A stretch of DNA of 48,216 nt from positions 1 to 48,216 of the forward strand of contig JAJYTE010000021.1 in the NCBI GenBank assembly GCA_021793215.1, given 5' to 3'. Source of the DNA: Bacillota bacterium (GTDB lineage Bacteria; Bacillota; Sulfobacillia; JAJZYS01; JAJYTV01). Within the stretch, counting starts at the first letter, position 1. Each line of letters begins with the position of its first letter. Both the position numbers and the translations under genes were made by a program. Positions 16,991 through 24,800 of the stretch are shown one piece after another. The notes under the pieces are model-generated. The model was not told the DNA's origin, did no database searches, and saw nothing but the letters and a program-made list of their open reading frames with translations.

Positions 16991-17018
16991 CCGCGCCCGG
17001 CGAAACCGCCGGGCGCGG
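16991..17018 (+). promoter_or_regulatory. Intercistronic hairpin between hrcA and grpE
   Basis: CCGCGCCCGGCG and CGCCGGGCGCGG form a perfect 12-bp stem around AAAC, two bases after the hrcA stop and before the grpE ribosome-binding site. No U-run follows, so it may be a partial attenuator or an mRNA-stabilising or processing element that sets the hrcA to grpE ratio. Confidence 0.65.
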
Positions 17019-17039
17019 CCACGATGGAGGGACCACCCG

Positions 17040-17561
17040 TTGAGCGAGAAGAGGAGTCCGGAGGAAGAGGAGACGGGGCAGGAGGAGCCGATGGCTCCAG
17101 GGCAGGAGGCCGAATCCGTGGCGCAGGACGCGCTCGCGGCCCGCGTCGCGGAGCTCGAGCAGCAGAACCTGCGCCTGCTCGCGGACTTCGAGAACTTCCG
17201 ACGCCGGCAGGCCCGCGCGGAGCAGGAACTGCGCCAGCGGGTCTACGAGGAGGCGGTCGCGGCGATCCTGCCGCTCGCCGACGACCTCGAGCGGGCCCTG
17301 CAGGCGTCCTCCGAGGACGACCCCCTGCGCGCCGGCGTCGCGATGGTCGAGCGCTCCCTGCAGGGCCTCTTGCAGCGCTTCGGCGCCATGCCGATCGCCG
17401 CCCTCGGGGAGGCGTTCGACCCGGCGCTGCACGAGGCGGTCGGCGAGGACGAGAGTGACCTTTCGCCCGGCAGCGTGACCGCCGAGCTGCGGCGCGGCTA
17501 CCGCATCGACGACCGCGTCGTGCGGCCCGCCCTGGTGCGGGTCGCGCGGGGCCGAGAGTGA
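17040..17561 (+). CDS. grpE: GrpE nucleotide exchange factor
   Basis: A 173-residue homodimeric nucleotide exchange factor for DnaK. An acidic N-terminal tail (residues 1-35) leads into the long coiled coil with [20 protein letters not shown]. The four-helix bundle and beta-wing follow: [32 protein letters not shown], and the closing [20 protein letters not shown] 17040 has GGAGGG eight bases upstream. dnaJ starts ten bases after its stop. Its client DnaK must be encoded elsewhere, because no dnaK lies in this operon. Confidence 0.96.
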   Translation: MSEKRSPEEEETGQEEPMAPGQEAESVAQDALAARVAELEQQNLRLLADFENFRRRQARAEQELRQRVYEEAVAAILPLADDLERALQASSEDDPLRAGVAMVERSLQGLLQRFGAMPIAALGEAFDPALHEAVGEDESDLSPGSVTAELRRGYRIDDRVVRPALVRVARGRE

Positions 17562-17571
17562 GGCGGACCTG

Positions 17572-18687
17572 ATGGCGAAGGACTACTACGAGGTGCTGGG
17601 CGTCGCGCGCGGCGCCTCGGAAGAGGAGATCAAGAAAGCCTTCCGTCGTCTGGCGCGCGAGCACCACCCGGACCACAACCCGGGCGACAAGGGTGCGGAG
17701 GACCGCTTCAAGGAGATCAACGAGGCGTACTCCGTGCTCTCGGATCCCGGCAAGCGCGCGAACTACGACCAGTTCGGCTCCGAGAACGGCCCCAATCCCG
17801 GACCCGGTGCGGGCGGCTTCGGCGGAGGCAGCCCGTTCGGCGACATCGGGGACATCTTCGACGCCTTCTTCGGCGGCGGCGCCGGCCAGCGCCGCACGGG
17901 ACCCGCCCGCGGCGAGGACCTTCGGGTCGACATGGAGCTGACGCTGGAGGACTGCTTCCGCGGCGTCGAGCGCGAAGTGCGCCTGACGCGCCAGGAGACG
18001 TGCGAGAGCTGCCAGGGCACGGGCGGCAAGGGCGGGGAGCGCCCGTCGCGCTGCGCGCGCTGCGGCGGCACGGGCCAGGTGCAGCAGGCGCGCGACACGG
18101 CGTTCGGCCGCTTCGTCACGGCGCGCCCCTGCCCCGAGTGCCACGGCGCGGGCCAGACGGTCAAGGAGCCCTGCCCCGCCTGCCACGGCTCAGGTCAGCA
18201 GCGCAAGACGCGGACGCTGAAGGTGCGCATCCCGGCAGGCGTCGAGGACGGCCAGCGCGTGCGCCTCTCCGGCGAGGGCGAGCCCGGCGTGCGCGGCGGC
18301 CCCCCGGGAGACCTCTACGTGTTCGTGCGCGAGCGGCAGCACGAGCGCTTCGTGCGCCAGGGCTCCGAGCTGCACGTCGAGCTGGCGATCGGCTTCCCGG
18401 AGGCGGCGCTCGGCGACGAGTTCGAACTCGCGGGCATCGACGGCCCGGTGAAAGTAAAGGTCGCGGAGGGCACGCAGCCCGGCCAGCAGATCCACGTGCG
18501 CGCAAAGGGGATGCCGCATGTGCGGGGCGGCGGGCGCGGCGACCTCGTGGTGCATGTCGTGCTGCGGGTGCCGCGCCGGCTGACGGGCGAGGAGCGCGAC
18601 CTCCTGCAGCGCTTCAAGGAGCTGCGCGGCAAGGGTGGCGATGGCGATAAGGGTTTCTTCGGTCGGGTCAAGGACGCGTTCCGCTGA
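17572..18687 (+). CDS. dnaJ: Chaperone DnaJ
   Basis: Hsp40 co-chaperone of 371 residues, full type I architecture: a J domain with HPD at residues 32-34, a Gly/Phe-rich linker (about 75-105), the zinc-finger domain with four CxxCxGxG repeats ([32 protein letters not shown]) and the C-terminal substrate-binding domains. It stimulates DnaK ATPase and delivers substrates. It directly follows grpE, so it is regulated by HrcA/CIRCE. prmA begins inside its 3' end. Confidence 0.98.
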   Translation: MAKDYYEVLGVARGASEEEIKKAFRRLAREHHPDHNPGDKGAEDRFKEINEAYSVLSDPGKRANYDQFGSENGPNPGPGAGGFGGGSPFGDIGDIFDAFFGGGAGQRRTGPARGEDLRVDMELTLEDCFRGVEREVRLTRQETCESCQGTGGKGGERPSRCARCGGTGQVQQARDTAFGRFVTARPCPECHGAGQTVKEPCPACHGSGQQRKTRTLKVRIPAGVEDGQRVRLSGEGEPGVRGGPPGDLYVFVRERQHERFVRQGSELHVELAIGFPEAALGDEFELAGIDGPVKVKVAEGTQPGQQIHVRAKGMPHVRGGGRGDLVVHVVLRVPRRLTGEERDLLQRFKELRGKGGDGDKGFFGRVKDAFR

Positions 18688-19582
18688 CATCTGCCTCGAG
18701 GTCACCTGCTCGCCGCAGGCGGTCGAGGCCGTCGCAGAGATCCTGCGTGAGCTGGGGTCGGAGGGCGTCGGGATCGACGGACTCTCCTGGCCGGTGGCAG
18801 GCGACGACGTCGCCCAGGCCCCCCAGCAGCGGGGACCCGCGCGGGTCTTCACGATCGTCCCGCAGGAGGGCGCGACGGCCATCCTGCGCGCGGTGCGCGA
18901 GCAGCTGCGGCGCCGCGTCGTCCCCGTGTTCGGCGGGGCGCAGGCCGCGCTGCGCGAGGCCCCGCGCGAGGACTGGGTCGAGAACTACCGAAGGTCGGTG
19001 CGCCCGGCGCCCCTGGTGCCGGGCATCGTCGTCGCGCCCCCCTGGGCGTCCGAGGGAGAGATCGCCGCGGCGGGACACGGCGCCCGCGTGCTATGGATCG
19101 AACCGGGCGCGGCGTTCGGCACAGGCGACCACGAGTCGACGCGCACGACGCTGCGCGCCGGACTTCGGGTGCTGCGCGCGGGCGACGACGTGATCGACCT
19201 CGGCTGCGGCACGGGCATCCTGGGCGCCGCGGCGCTGCTCGAGGGTGCGGGCAGCCTCAGGGCCTACGACCTCGACCTGCTGGCCGCCGAGGCGGCGCGG
19301 CGCACGCTGCGGCGAAACGGCCTGCGCGGGCGGGTGCGCCACGGGGCGCTGCCCCTTCGCGCGCGCGCGGCGGACCTCGTGTTCGCGAACCTCAGCGGCT
19401 CGGCCCTGCGCCCGCTTCTGCCGTCGCTCGCGCGGGCCGTGCGGCCGGGCGGTCACGCCGTGCTGGGCGGCGTGCTCCGCGCGGACGAGACGTTCGCCAC
19501 CGCGTGCGCCGCCGCGGGACTGCGCGTCGCCTTTCGCGAGACGGAGGGCGACTGGCAGGCGCTCTGCTGCATGAGACCCTAG
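18641..19582 (+). CDS. prmA: Ribosomal protein L11 methyltransferase
   Basis: S-adenosylmethionine-dependent methyltransferase that trimethylates L11, 313 residues. The N-terminal substrate-recognition domain (to about 120) is followed by the Rossmann domain with [13 protein letters not shown], the SAM-binding [16 protein letters not shown], and [20 protein letters not shown] in place of the NPPF-like motif. ATG 18641 lies within dnaJ in another frame, giving a 47-base overlap; GTG 18635 is an equally possible start. dnaJ-prmA is the canonical order. The usual rsmE gene does not follow. Confidence 0.92.
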   Translation: MAIRVSSVGSRTRSADICLEVTCSPQAVEAVAEILRELGSEGVGIDGLSWPVAGDDVAQAPQQRGPARVFTIVPQEGATAILRAVREQLRRRVVPVFGGAQAALREAPREDWVENYRRSVRPAPLVPGIVVAPPWASEGEIAAAGHGARVLWIEPGAAFGTGDHESTRTTLRAGLRVLRAGDDVIDLGCGTGILGAAALLEGAGSLRAYDLDLLAAEAARRTLRRNGLRGRVRHGALPLRARAADLVFANLSGSALRPLLPSLARAVRPGGHAVLGGVLRADETFATACAAAGLRVAFRETEGDWQALCCMRP

Positions 19583-19628
19583 GAATGCGCGGCGGGGCGC
19601 GCGAATAGACTCGTCGGGGGTGTTGGTG

Positions 19629-20687
19629 TTGGCGGGCCGCATTCGCGTCGCGGTCGTGTTCGGCGGCCAGTCCGCGGAGCACAGCGTCTCTTTGCAGTCG
19701 GCGCGCTTCGTGCTGGAGGCGCTCGACCCGGCGCGCTTCGAGGTGGTGCCGATCGGCATCACGGGCGAGGGCAGGTTCCTCGTGGGGGGCGATCCCCTTG
19801 CGCGGCTGACGGGCGGCGCTCCCCAGTCCACCTCGACCGAGCTCGCGCCGGCAGCGGCCGCCGAGCGGGTTGCAGGCGTCGACGTCGTCTTCCCGGTGCT
19901 GCATGGGCCGCACGGCGAGGACGGGACGCTCCAGGGCTTCCTCGAGCTTGCGGGCGTCCCGTACGTCGGGGCCGGCGTGCTCGGTTCCGCTGTCGGGATG
20001 GACAAGGCCGTGATGAAGATGGTCTTCGCCCAGGCGGGGCTGCCGCTCGTGCCCTGGCGACTGCTGCTCCGCAGCGAGCTCGCGGACCAGGAGCTCGTCG
20101 AGGGGCGCCTCTCCGGCCTTTCGTACCCGCTCTTCGTCAAGCCGGCGAACATGGGATCGTCCGTCGGCATCTCGCGCGTCTCCTCTGCCGGCGAGAGGGC
20201 GGCTGCGCTCGCGGATGCGGCGCGCTACGACCGGCGCATCGTCGTGGAGCAGGGCGTCGACGCGCGAGAACTCGAGTGCGGCGTGCTCGGCAACGAGCGG
20301 CCCCAGGCGTCGGTGGTGGGCGAGGTGCTCGCTTCGGGCGAGTTCTACGATTTCCAGGCGAAGTACGACGGGTCGTCGGGCCTAAAGATCCCCGCCGAGA
20401 TCGACGCGGCGGTCGCGCGGGAGATCCGGGCCCATGCCGTGCAGGCCTTCCAGGCGGTCGACGCCGCCGGCATGGCGCGCGTCGACTTCTTCCTCGACCG
20501 CGCGTCGGGGCGCGTCTACCTCAACGAGATCAACACGATCCCCGGCTTCACGCGCTTCTCGATGTTCCCGCTGCTCTGGCAGGCGTCCGGCGTCGACTTC
20601 CCCGAGCTCTGCACGCGCCTCGTCGACCTCGCGCTCGCGCGGCACGCCGAGAGGAATCGCGGCGCCGGGGCAGAACCCGTCGCGTAG
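19629..20687 (+). CDS. ddl: D-alanine--D-alanine ligase
   Basis: ATP-grasp enzyme making the D-Ala-D-Ala dipeptide for peptidoglycan, about 352 residues. VVFGGQSAEHSVSLQSAR contains the substrate-binding EHxVS motif. VLHGPHGEDGTLQGFLELAG, GMDKAVMKMVF, FVKPANMGSSVGISRV and EINTIPGFTRFSMFP are the standard ATP-grasp and catalytic segments. Four in-frame starts (19620-19629) are possible; TTG 19629 gives the best spacing to GGGGGTG. It lies between prmA and the HIT gene, an unusual place for ddl. It is probably read with them. Confidence 0.95.
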   Translation: MAGRIRVAVVFGGQSAEHSVSLQSARFVLEALDPARFEVVPIGITGEGRFLVGGDPLARLTGGAPQSTSTELAPAAAAERVAGVDVVFPVLHGPHGEDGTLQGFLELAGVPYVGAGVLGSAVGMDKAVMKMVFAQAGLPLVPWRLLLRSELADQELVEGRLSGLSYPLFVKPANMGSSVGISRVSSAGERAAALADAARYDRRIVVEQGVDARELECGVLGNERPQASVVGEVLASGEFYDFQAKYDGSSGLKIPAEIDAAVAREIRAHAVQAFQAVDAAGMARVDFFLDRASGRVYLNEINTIPGFTRFSMFPLLWQASGVDFPELCTRLVDLALARHAERNRGAGAEPVA

Positions 20688-20704
20688 AGGAACGGGGTGA
20701 TTGC

Positions 20705-21046
20705 ATGGACTGCATCTTCTGCGGCATCGCCCAAGGCTCCGTCCCCGCTGCGCTCGCGTACGAGGGCGAGCGCGTCCTGGCGTTCTCGGACCTGAACCCC
20801 CAGGCGCCGACGCACCTGCTGATCATCCCCAGGAAGCACTACGCGTCGATCCAAGATGTGCCGGCGGAGGAGATCGGCATCGTCGGTGAGATCGTCACCG
20901 TCGCGCAGGATTTGGCGCGCGAACGTGGAATATGGCCAGGAGGTTATCGACTCGTCGTCAACGCGGGGCAAGAGGGCGGCCAAACGGTCGGCCACCTGCA
21001 TGTCCACCTGCTCGCGGGCCGCCAGATGCACTGGCCCCCGGGCTAA
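20705..21046 (+). CDS. HIT-family (HinT-like) nucleotide hydrolase
   Basis: A 113-residue purine nucleoside phosphoramidase-like protein. It starts MDCIFCGIAQGSVPA and ends with the histidine triad HLHVHLLAGRQMHWPPG, which is the bacterial HinT pattern. ATG 20705 is 17 bases after ddl with GGGGTGA upstream. In many Bacillota the HIT gene sits next to rpsU, as here. Confidence 0.95.
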   Translation: MDCIFCGIAQGSVPAALAYEGERVLAFSDLNPQAPTHLLIIPRKHYASIQDVPAEEIGIVGEIVTVAQDLARERGIWPGGYRLVVNAGQEGGQTVGHLHVHLLAGRQMHWPPG

Positions 21047-21050
21047 GTCG

Positions 21051-21079
21051 TTGACGGCAATGGCTTCTCTGCGTATACT
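21051..21079 (+). promoter_or_regulatory. Strong sigma-A promoter of rpsU
   Basis: TTGACG (21051-21056), 17-base spacer, TATACT (21074-21079): the best vegetative promoter in the window. It lies right after the HIT gene stop and would drive rpsU and yqeY. Confidence 0.88.
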
Positions 21080-21119
21080 CGGCTAGATTAGCGTCCGGCG
21101 CGAGGGGAGGTTTGGCTGC

Positions 21120-21296
21120 ATGTCCGAAGTCAAAGTCGGCAAGAATGAGACGTTGGAACAAGCCCTTCGTCGCTTCAAGCGCCAATGCCAACGCGCGGGC
21201 GTGCTCTCCGAGGTGCGCAGACGCGAACATTACGACAAGCCCAGCGTGCGCCGCAAGAAGAAATCCGAGGCAGCGCGCAAGCGTCGCCACGGGTAG
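21120..21296 (+). CDS. rpsU: 30S ribosomal protein S21
   Basis: A 58-residue, very basic small-subunit protein. It reads [20 protein letters not shown] and continues with [20 protein letters not shown] and a lysine/arginine-rich tail, [13 protein letters not shown], as in Bacillota S21. ATG 21120 has GAGGGGAGG nine bases upstream, and a near-consensus promoter lies 41 bases before the start. yqeY follows 19 bases after the stop. Confidence 0.97.
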   Translation: MSEVKVGKNETLEQALRRFKRQCQRAGVLSEVRRREHYDKPSVRRKKKSEAARKRRHG

Positions 21297-21315
21297 TGCG
21301 GGAGGTACCGCGAGC

Positions 21316-21768
21316 GTGCTGAGGTCTCGACTGGAAGATGACATGCGCGCAGCGATGCGCTTGAAGGAGGCGGGCAAGGCCCGCCTCTCTGTCCTTCGTC
21401 TGGCCCTCGCGGCCGTCAAGAACCTGGAGATCGACAAGCGGCGCGGGCTTGAGGACGCGGAGATCATCGACGTGCTCGCGCGCGAGGTGAAGAGCCGTCG
21501 CGACGTCCTGCCCGACTACGCGCGGGCGGGACGCGAGGACCTCGCGGAGAAGCTCCGCTCGGAGATCGCGATCCTCGAGGAGTACCTGCCGCAGCAGGCG
21601 TCCGACGAAGAGATCGAGGCGCTTGTGCGGGCCCGGGTCGCCGCCGTGGGCGCGAGCGGGCCGCGCGACATCGGCAAGGTGATGGGTCCCTTGATGCAGG
21701 AGCTGCGCGGACGCGCCGACGGCGGCCGCGTGCAGGAGATCGTGAAGCGCGCCCTGGGCGCAAGCTGA
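21316..21768 (+). CDS. yqeY: GatB/YqeY domain protein
   Basis: A 150-residue helical protein homologous to the tRNA-binding tail of the GatB amidotransferase subunit. Landmarks are LSVLRLALAAVKNLEIDKRR, DVLAREVKSRRDVLPDYARA, EIAILEEYLPQQASDEEIEA and DIGKVMGPLMQELRGRADG. It probably interacts with tRNA, but its cellular role is unsettled. GTG 21316 has GGGAGG ten bases upstream. The rpsU-yqeY pairing is canonical. A hairpin terminator follows. Confidence 0.94.
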   Translation: MLRSRLEDDMRAAMRLKEAGKARLSVLRLALAAVKNLEIDKRRGLEDAEIIDVLAREVKSRRDVLPDYARAGREDLAEKLRSEIAILEEYLPQQASDEEIEALVRARVAAVGASGPRDIGKVMGPLMQELRGRADGGRVQEIVKRALGAS

Positions 21769-21784
21769 CCCAAGACGAAGTCAG

Positions 21785-21823
21785 AAGGCGCGGCGAGCCT
21801 CCCGAGGGGGGCCGCCGCGCCTT
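21785..21823. terminator. Terminator between yqeY and the DUF5069 gene
   Basis: AAGGCGCGGCG (21785-21795) pairs with CGCCGCGCCTT (21813-21823); the interior can extend with GCCTCCC/GGGGGGC. It lies between two convergent genes and likely serves both. Confidence 0.75.
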
Positions 21824-21836
21824 CGTCTCGCCGCGT

Positions 21837-22277
21837 CTAGTCCTGGGTCAGGTAGCGGTGGAACTCCGCCCAGTCGTCGAGCTGGTTGAGGTCGGCGCCG
21901 GAGCGAACGTCCACGTCCGCGGGGTGGCCCGCGTTCGAGAGCATCTCTCGCGCGCGGTCCTCTGGGAAGTCGCGCGTGAGGATCTGCTCGTTCACCGCGG
22001 CGACGCGCTCCGGGGGAACGCTGCCGCCGAGTTCCTCCCTGACCCACGCCTCGAACGCGGCGTAGGTGGGCATTTCGTCGAGGAACGCGAGGACGCGCTC
22101 GCGGTCGAGGCCGAGCCCTTCGAGCACGCGGCGGTCGAAGCCCTGTCCGCACGCGGAGTAGCCCTCGGGGAGCAGGCCCTTCTTGTCGAGGAGCACCTTG
22201 GACCAAAGGCGCGGCAGCTGCACGACCCCGAGGGGCCCCTTCGCCGCCACCGGTGCGATCGGTGGAAACTTCTGCAA
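21837..22277 (-). CDS. DUF5069-domain protein
   Basis: A 146-residue soluble protein of unknown function. LPEGYSACGQGFDRRVLEGL resembles the conserved LPxxYxxxxGxGFDxR block of DUF5069, and LDDWAEFHRYL near the C-terminus matches the family end. TTG 22277 is chosen because AAGGAGG is eight bases upstream. It is the only minus-strand gene between yqeY and yqfC, so it interrupts an otherwise co-directional block and is probably a lineage-specific insertion. Confidence 0.65.
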   Translation of the reverse strand: MQKFPPIAPVAAKGPLGVVQLPRLWSKVLLDKKGLLPEGYSACGQGFDRRVLEGLGLDRERVLAFLDEMPTYAAFEAWVREELGGSVPPERVAAVNEQILTRDFPEDRAREMLSNAGHPADVDVRSGADLNQLDDWAEFHRYLTQD

Positions 22278-22443
22278 AACCTGTCCCTCCTTGCAGCGTG
22301 CCTCGCCGAGCACGCCCTGTGACTGCTGCGGCGGTCGGGCGTTGTCCCTCTGCCAATTGTAGCGCATGGCAGGACGGGCTGCCGCCGCATTCGCCTAAGC
22401 CCGCGGGCATACCGTGGACGCAGAGGGGAAGGGGGCCGGCGCC

Positions 22444-22713
22444 TTGGCAGACCTGCGCGACGCCTTGAGCCGCTGGCTCGACCTGCCGGAGGAAGTGACG
22501 CTCGACCTACCGCGCCTGCGGCTCGTGGGGGGTCTGCAGGTGATGGTCGAGAACCACCTCGGCGTGCGCTCCTTCCACGAGGACGAGGCCGTCGTCGCGA
22601 CGAAGATCGGCGACCTGCTGATCTGGGGCGCGGACCTCAGGGTCGGGGCGGTCTCGGAGGACGCCGTGCTGGTCACCGGACGCATCGAAGGGCTGCGTTA
22701 CATCCGTGGCTGA
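22444..22713 (+). CDS. yqfC: Sporulation protein YqfC
   Basis: An 89-residue member of the YabP/YqfC family, expressed in the mother cell in spore formers. DALSRWLDLPEEVTLDLPRL is the family start, followed by VENHLGVRSFHEDEAVVATK. TTG 22444 with AAGGGGG upstream gives the usual N-terminus; GTG 22414 would add ten residues. It overlaps yqfD by eight bases. Its function is unknown beyond sporulation association. Confidence 0.88.
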   Translation: MADLRDALSRWLDLPEEVTLDLPRLRLVGGLQVMVENHLGVRSFHEDEAVVATKIGDLLIWGADLRVGAVSEDAVLVTGRIEGLRYIRG

Positions 22714-23830
22714 GGGCATCTGGCTGCGCCTGCGCTTCTCCGGCAAGCAGAGCGCATTCTTCCGCGCCGCCCAGGAGGCGTCCGTGAAGGCGCGCGGGCT
22801 GCGCGCGCGCGGCGACGCGCTCGACTTCGAACTGCCGGTCGCGGACGTGCTGCGCCTGCGGCGGGCGCTGAGCCGGCGCGACGGCCGCCTGCAGCTCCTG
22901 GGGCACGGCGGCTGGCCGCTCGCGATCCGCTCGCTGCGGCGAAGGCCGTGGCGCATCGTCCTGCCGCTGCTCGTGGGCCTTCTCTACGTCGGGGCGTCGG
23001 CCGTCGTGTGGCAGGTGCAGGTGGTGGGGCCGAAGGGCCTGCCGGTGCGAAAGCTGCTCGCGGCGGCACGCGCGCAGGGGCTCGCGCCGGGGCGCTACCG
23101 CTTCGCGCTCCATCCGCGGGCGCTCGGACTCGCGATCCAGCGCGAGGTGGGCGGCCTCATCTTCTGCACCGTGCGGATCGACGGCGTGCGGGCCTTCATC
23201 TACGCGGCGCCGCAGCTGCCAGCGCCGAAGGCGCCCAGCCCGCCCTCCTACGGGCCGATCACGGCGTCCGAGGCGGGCTACGTGACGCGCGTCGTCGTCG
23301 AGCGCGGCCTGCCCGCCGTGGCGCGCGGCGAGACGGTGCTGCCCGGCCAGCCGCTGATCCTGCCGCGCGGCGGGGAGGCGCGCGGCGCGGTTTTCGCGCG
23401 CATCTGGCGCACGTACTCCTACACGCTCTCGCTCGAGGAGAAGCGCCTCTTCCGCACGGGGAGTACCGCCCAGCGCTGGTATATCCGCCTGCCGTGGGGG
23501 ACAGAATGGACGCCGCAGGGGAAGAAGAGCCCCTACCCCCGCTCCCGTGTGCAGGTGCGAACCTGGAGGATTCCCTTCCTGTCCGTCGAAGTCTCGCGCC
23601 GGACATATGTCGAACTGCGCCGCGTCACGCTGACCGCCCGGCCGAGTTACGCCGAAGCGCAAGCGGAGGGCAAGGCGCTGACGGCGTTGCGGCGCGCGAC
23701 GCCGCAGGCCAAGGTCCTTCTCGTGCAGGAGCGGGACACGCGACAGGGAACCGTCCTTGTAGTGCGGGTGCGCGTGGAAGCGGAGACGGATATCGCGCAA
23801 GCCGCGACAGGGGGCAGAACCCAGGATTGA
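22706..23830 (+). CDS. yqfD: Sporulation protein YqfD
   Basis: A 374-residue membrane-anchored sporulation protein. The N-terminal cytoplasmic part (1-90) precedes a membrane segment, IVLPLLVGLLYVGASAVVW, and a large outer domain with the family features IQREVGGLIFCTVRIDGVRA and GYVTRVVVERGLPAVARGET (a bipartite GxV-like repeat). GTG 22706 overlaps yqfC, and phoH starts inside its stop, so the three are translationally coupled. Confidence 0.9.
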   Translation: MAEGIWLRLRFSGKQSAFFRAAQEASVKARGLRARGDALDFELPVADVLRLRRALSRRDGRLQLLGHGGWPLAIRSLRRRPWRIVLPLLVGLLYVGASAVVWQVQVVGPKGLPVRKLLAAARAQGLAPGRYRFALHPRALGLAIQREVGGLIFCTVRIDGVRAFIYAAPQLPAPKAPSPPSYGPITASEAGYVTRVVVERGLPAVARGETVLPGQPLILPRGGEARGAVFARIWRTYSYTLSLEEKRLFRTGSTAQRWYIRLPWGTEWTPQGKKSPYPRSRVQVRTWRIPFLSVEVSRRTYVELRRVTLTARPSYAEAQAEGKALTALRRATPQAKVLLVQERDTRQGTVLVVRVRVEAETDIAQAATGGRTQD

Positions 23831-24780
23831 GCGAACGAAAATTCCAGAGTCGCTTCGAGGTGCCCGACAACCGGACGGCCGAGATCGTGTTCGGCCACCT
23901 GGATGAGAACCTCAGGGCGATCGAGGCGGCGTTCCCCGTAGAGATCGTCAGCCGCGGCAATACGCTGCTGCTCGCGGGTGAGGAGAGCGACCGACAGGCC
24001 GTGCTGCGCGTCCTCGGGGAACTCTTGGAGGACGCCGGCCGTTCGGAACTGCGCCCGACCGACGTGCGCCAGGCCATCCGAACCGCCCGCCGCGACGGTG
24101 GTTCGGAGGTGGCCGGCGCGATCGTCGTCACGACGCGCGGACGCGGCATCCGTCCGAAGACGCCGGGACAGAAGACCTACGTCGAGGCCATCTCCACGCA
24201 CGACATCGCCTTCGGGATCGGACCGGCGGGCACCGGCAAGACCTACCTCGCGATGGCGATGGCGGTCGCGGCGCTGAAGGCGCGGCAGGTGCAGCGGATC
24301 ATCCTGACGCGGCCCGCCGTCGAGGCGGGGGAGAAGCTTGGCTTTCTGCCTGGCGACCTGCAGGACAAGGTTGATCCGTACCTTCGGCCGCTCTACGACG
24401 CGCTCTTCGACATCCTCGGCATGGAGCAGGTGGAGCGCCTGCGCGAGCGCTCGGTGCTGGAGGTCGCGCCGCTCGCCTACATGCGCGGGCGCACGCTCGA
24501 CGACTCCTTCATCATCCTCGACGAGGCGCAGAACACGACGCCCGAGCAGATGAAGATGTTCCTGACGCGCATGGGCTTCGGGTCGAAATGCGTCGTGACC
24601 GGCGACGTGACGCAGGTGGACCTGCCGCGCGGCCAGTTCTCCGGGCTGCAGGAGGCCGCGAAGCTGCTCTCCGGGATCGAGGGGATCGCCTTCGTCCGCC
24701 TGAGCGACCGCGATGTGGTGCGCCACGAACTGGTGCAGAAGATCATTCTGGCCTATGAGCAGCAGCCGCAAGAGCCATGA
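23827..24780 (+). CDS. phoH: PhoH-family ATPase
   Basis: A 317-residue cytoplasmic P-loop ATPase of the PhoH/YbeZ type. An N-terminal KH-like domain (about 1-95) precedes the ATPase with FGIGPAGTGKTYLAMAMAV (Walker A), TRPAVEAGEKLGFLPGDLQ and FIILDEAQNTTPEQMKMFLT (Walker B). TTG 23827 overlaps the yqfD stop. In bacteria PhoH and YbeY are usually encoded together, and they occur in the same cluster here, which suggests a role in rRNA or ribosome quality control. Confidence 0.95.
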   Translation: MSERKFQSRFEVPDNRTAEIVFGHLDENLRAIEAAFPVEIVSRGNTLLLAGEESDRQAVLRVLGELLEDAGRSELRPTDVRQAIRTARRDGGSEVAGAIVVTTRGRGIRPKTPGQKTYVEAISTHDIAFGIGPAGTGKTYLAMAMAVAALKARQVQRIILTRPAVEAGEKLGFLPGDLQDKVDPYLRPLYDALFDILGMEQVERLRERSVLEVAPLAYMRGRTLDDSFIILDEAQNTTPEQMKMFLTRMGFGSKCVVTGDVTQVDLPRGQFSGLQEAAKLLSGIEGIAFVRLSDRDVVRHELVQKIILAYEQQPQEP

Positions 24781-24800
24781 CGCGAGGGGGGTGATCACCC

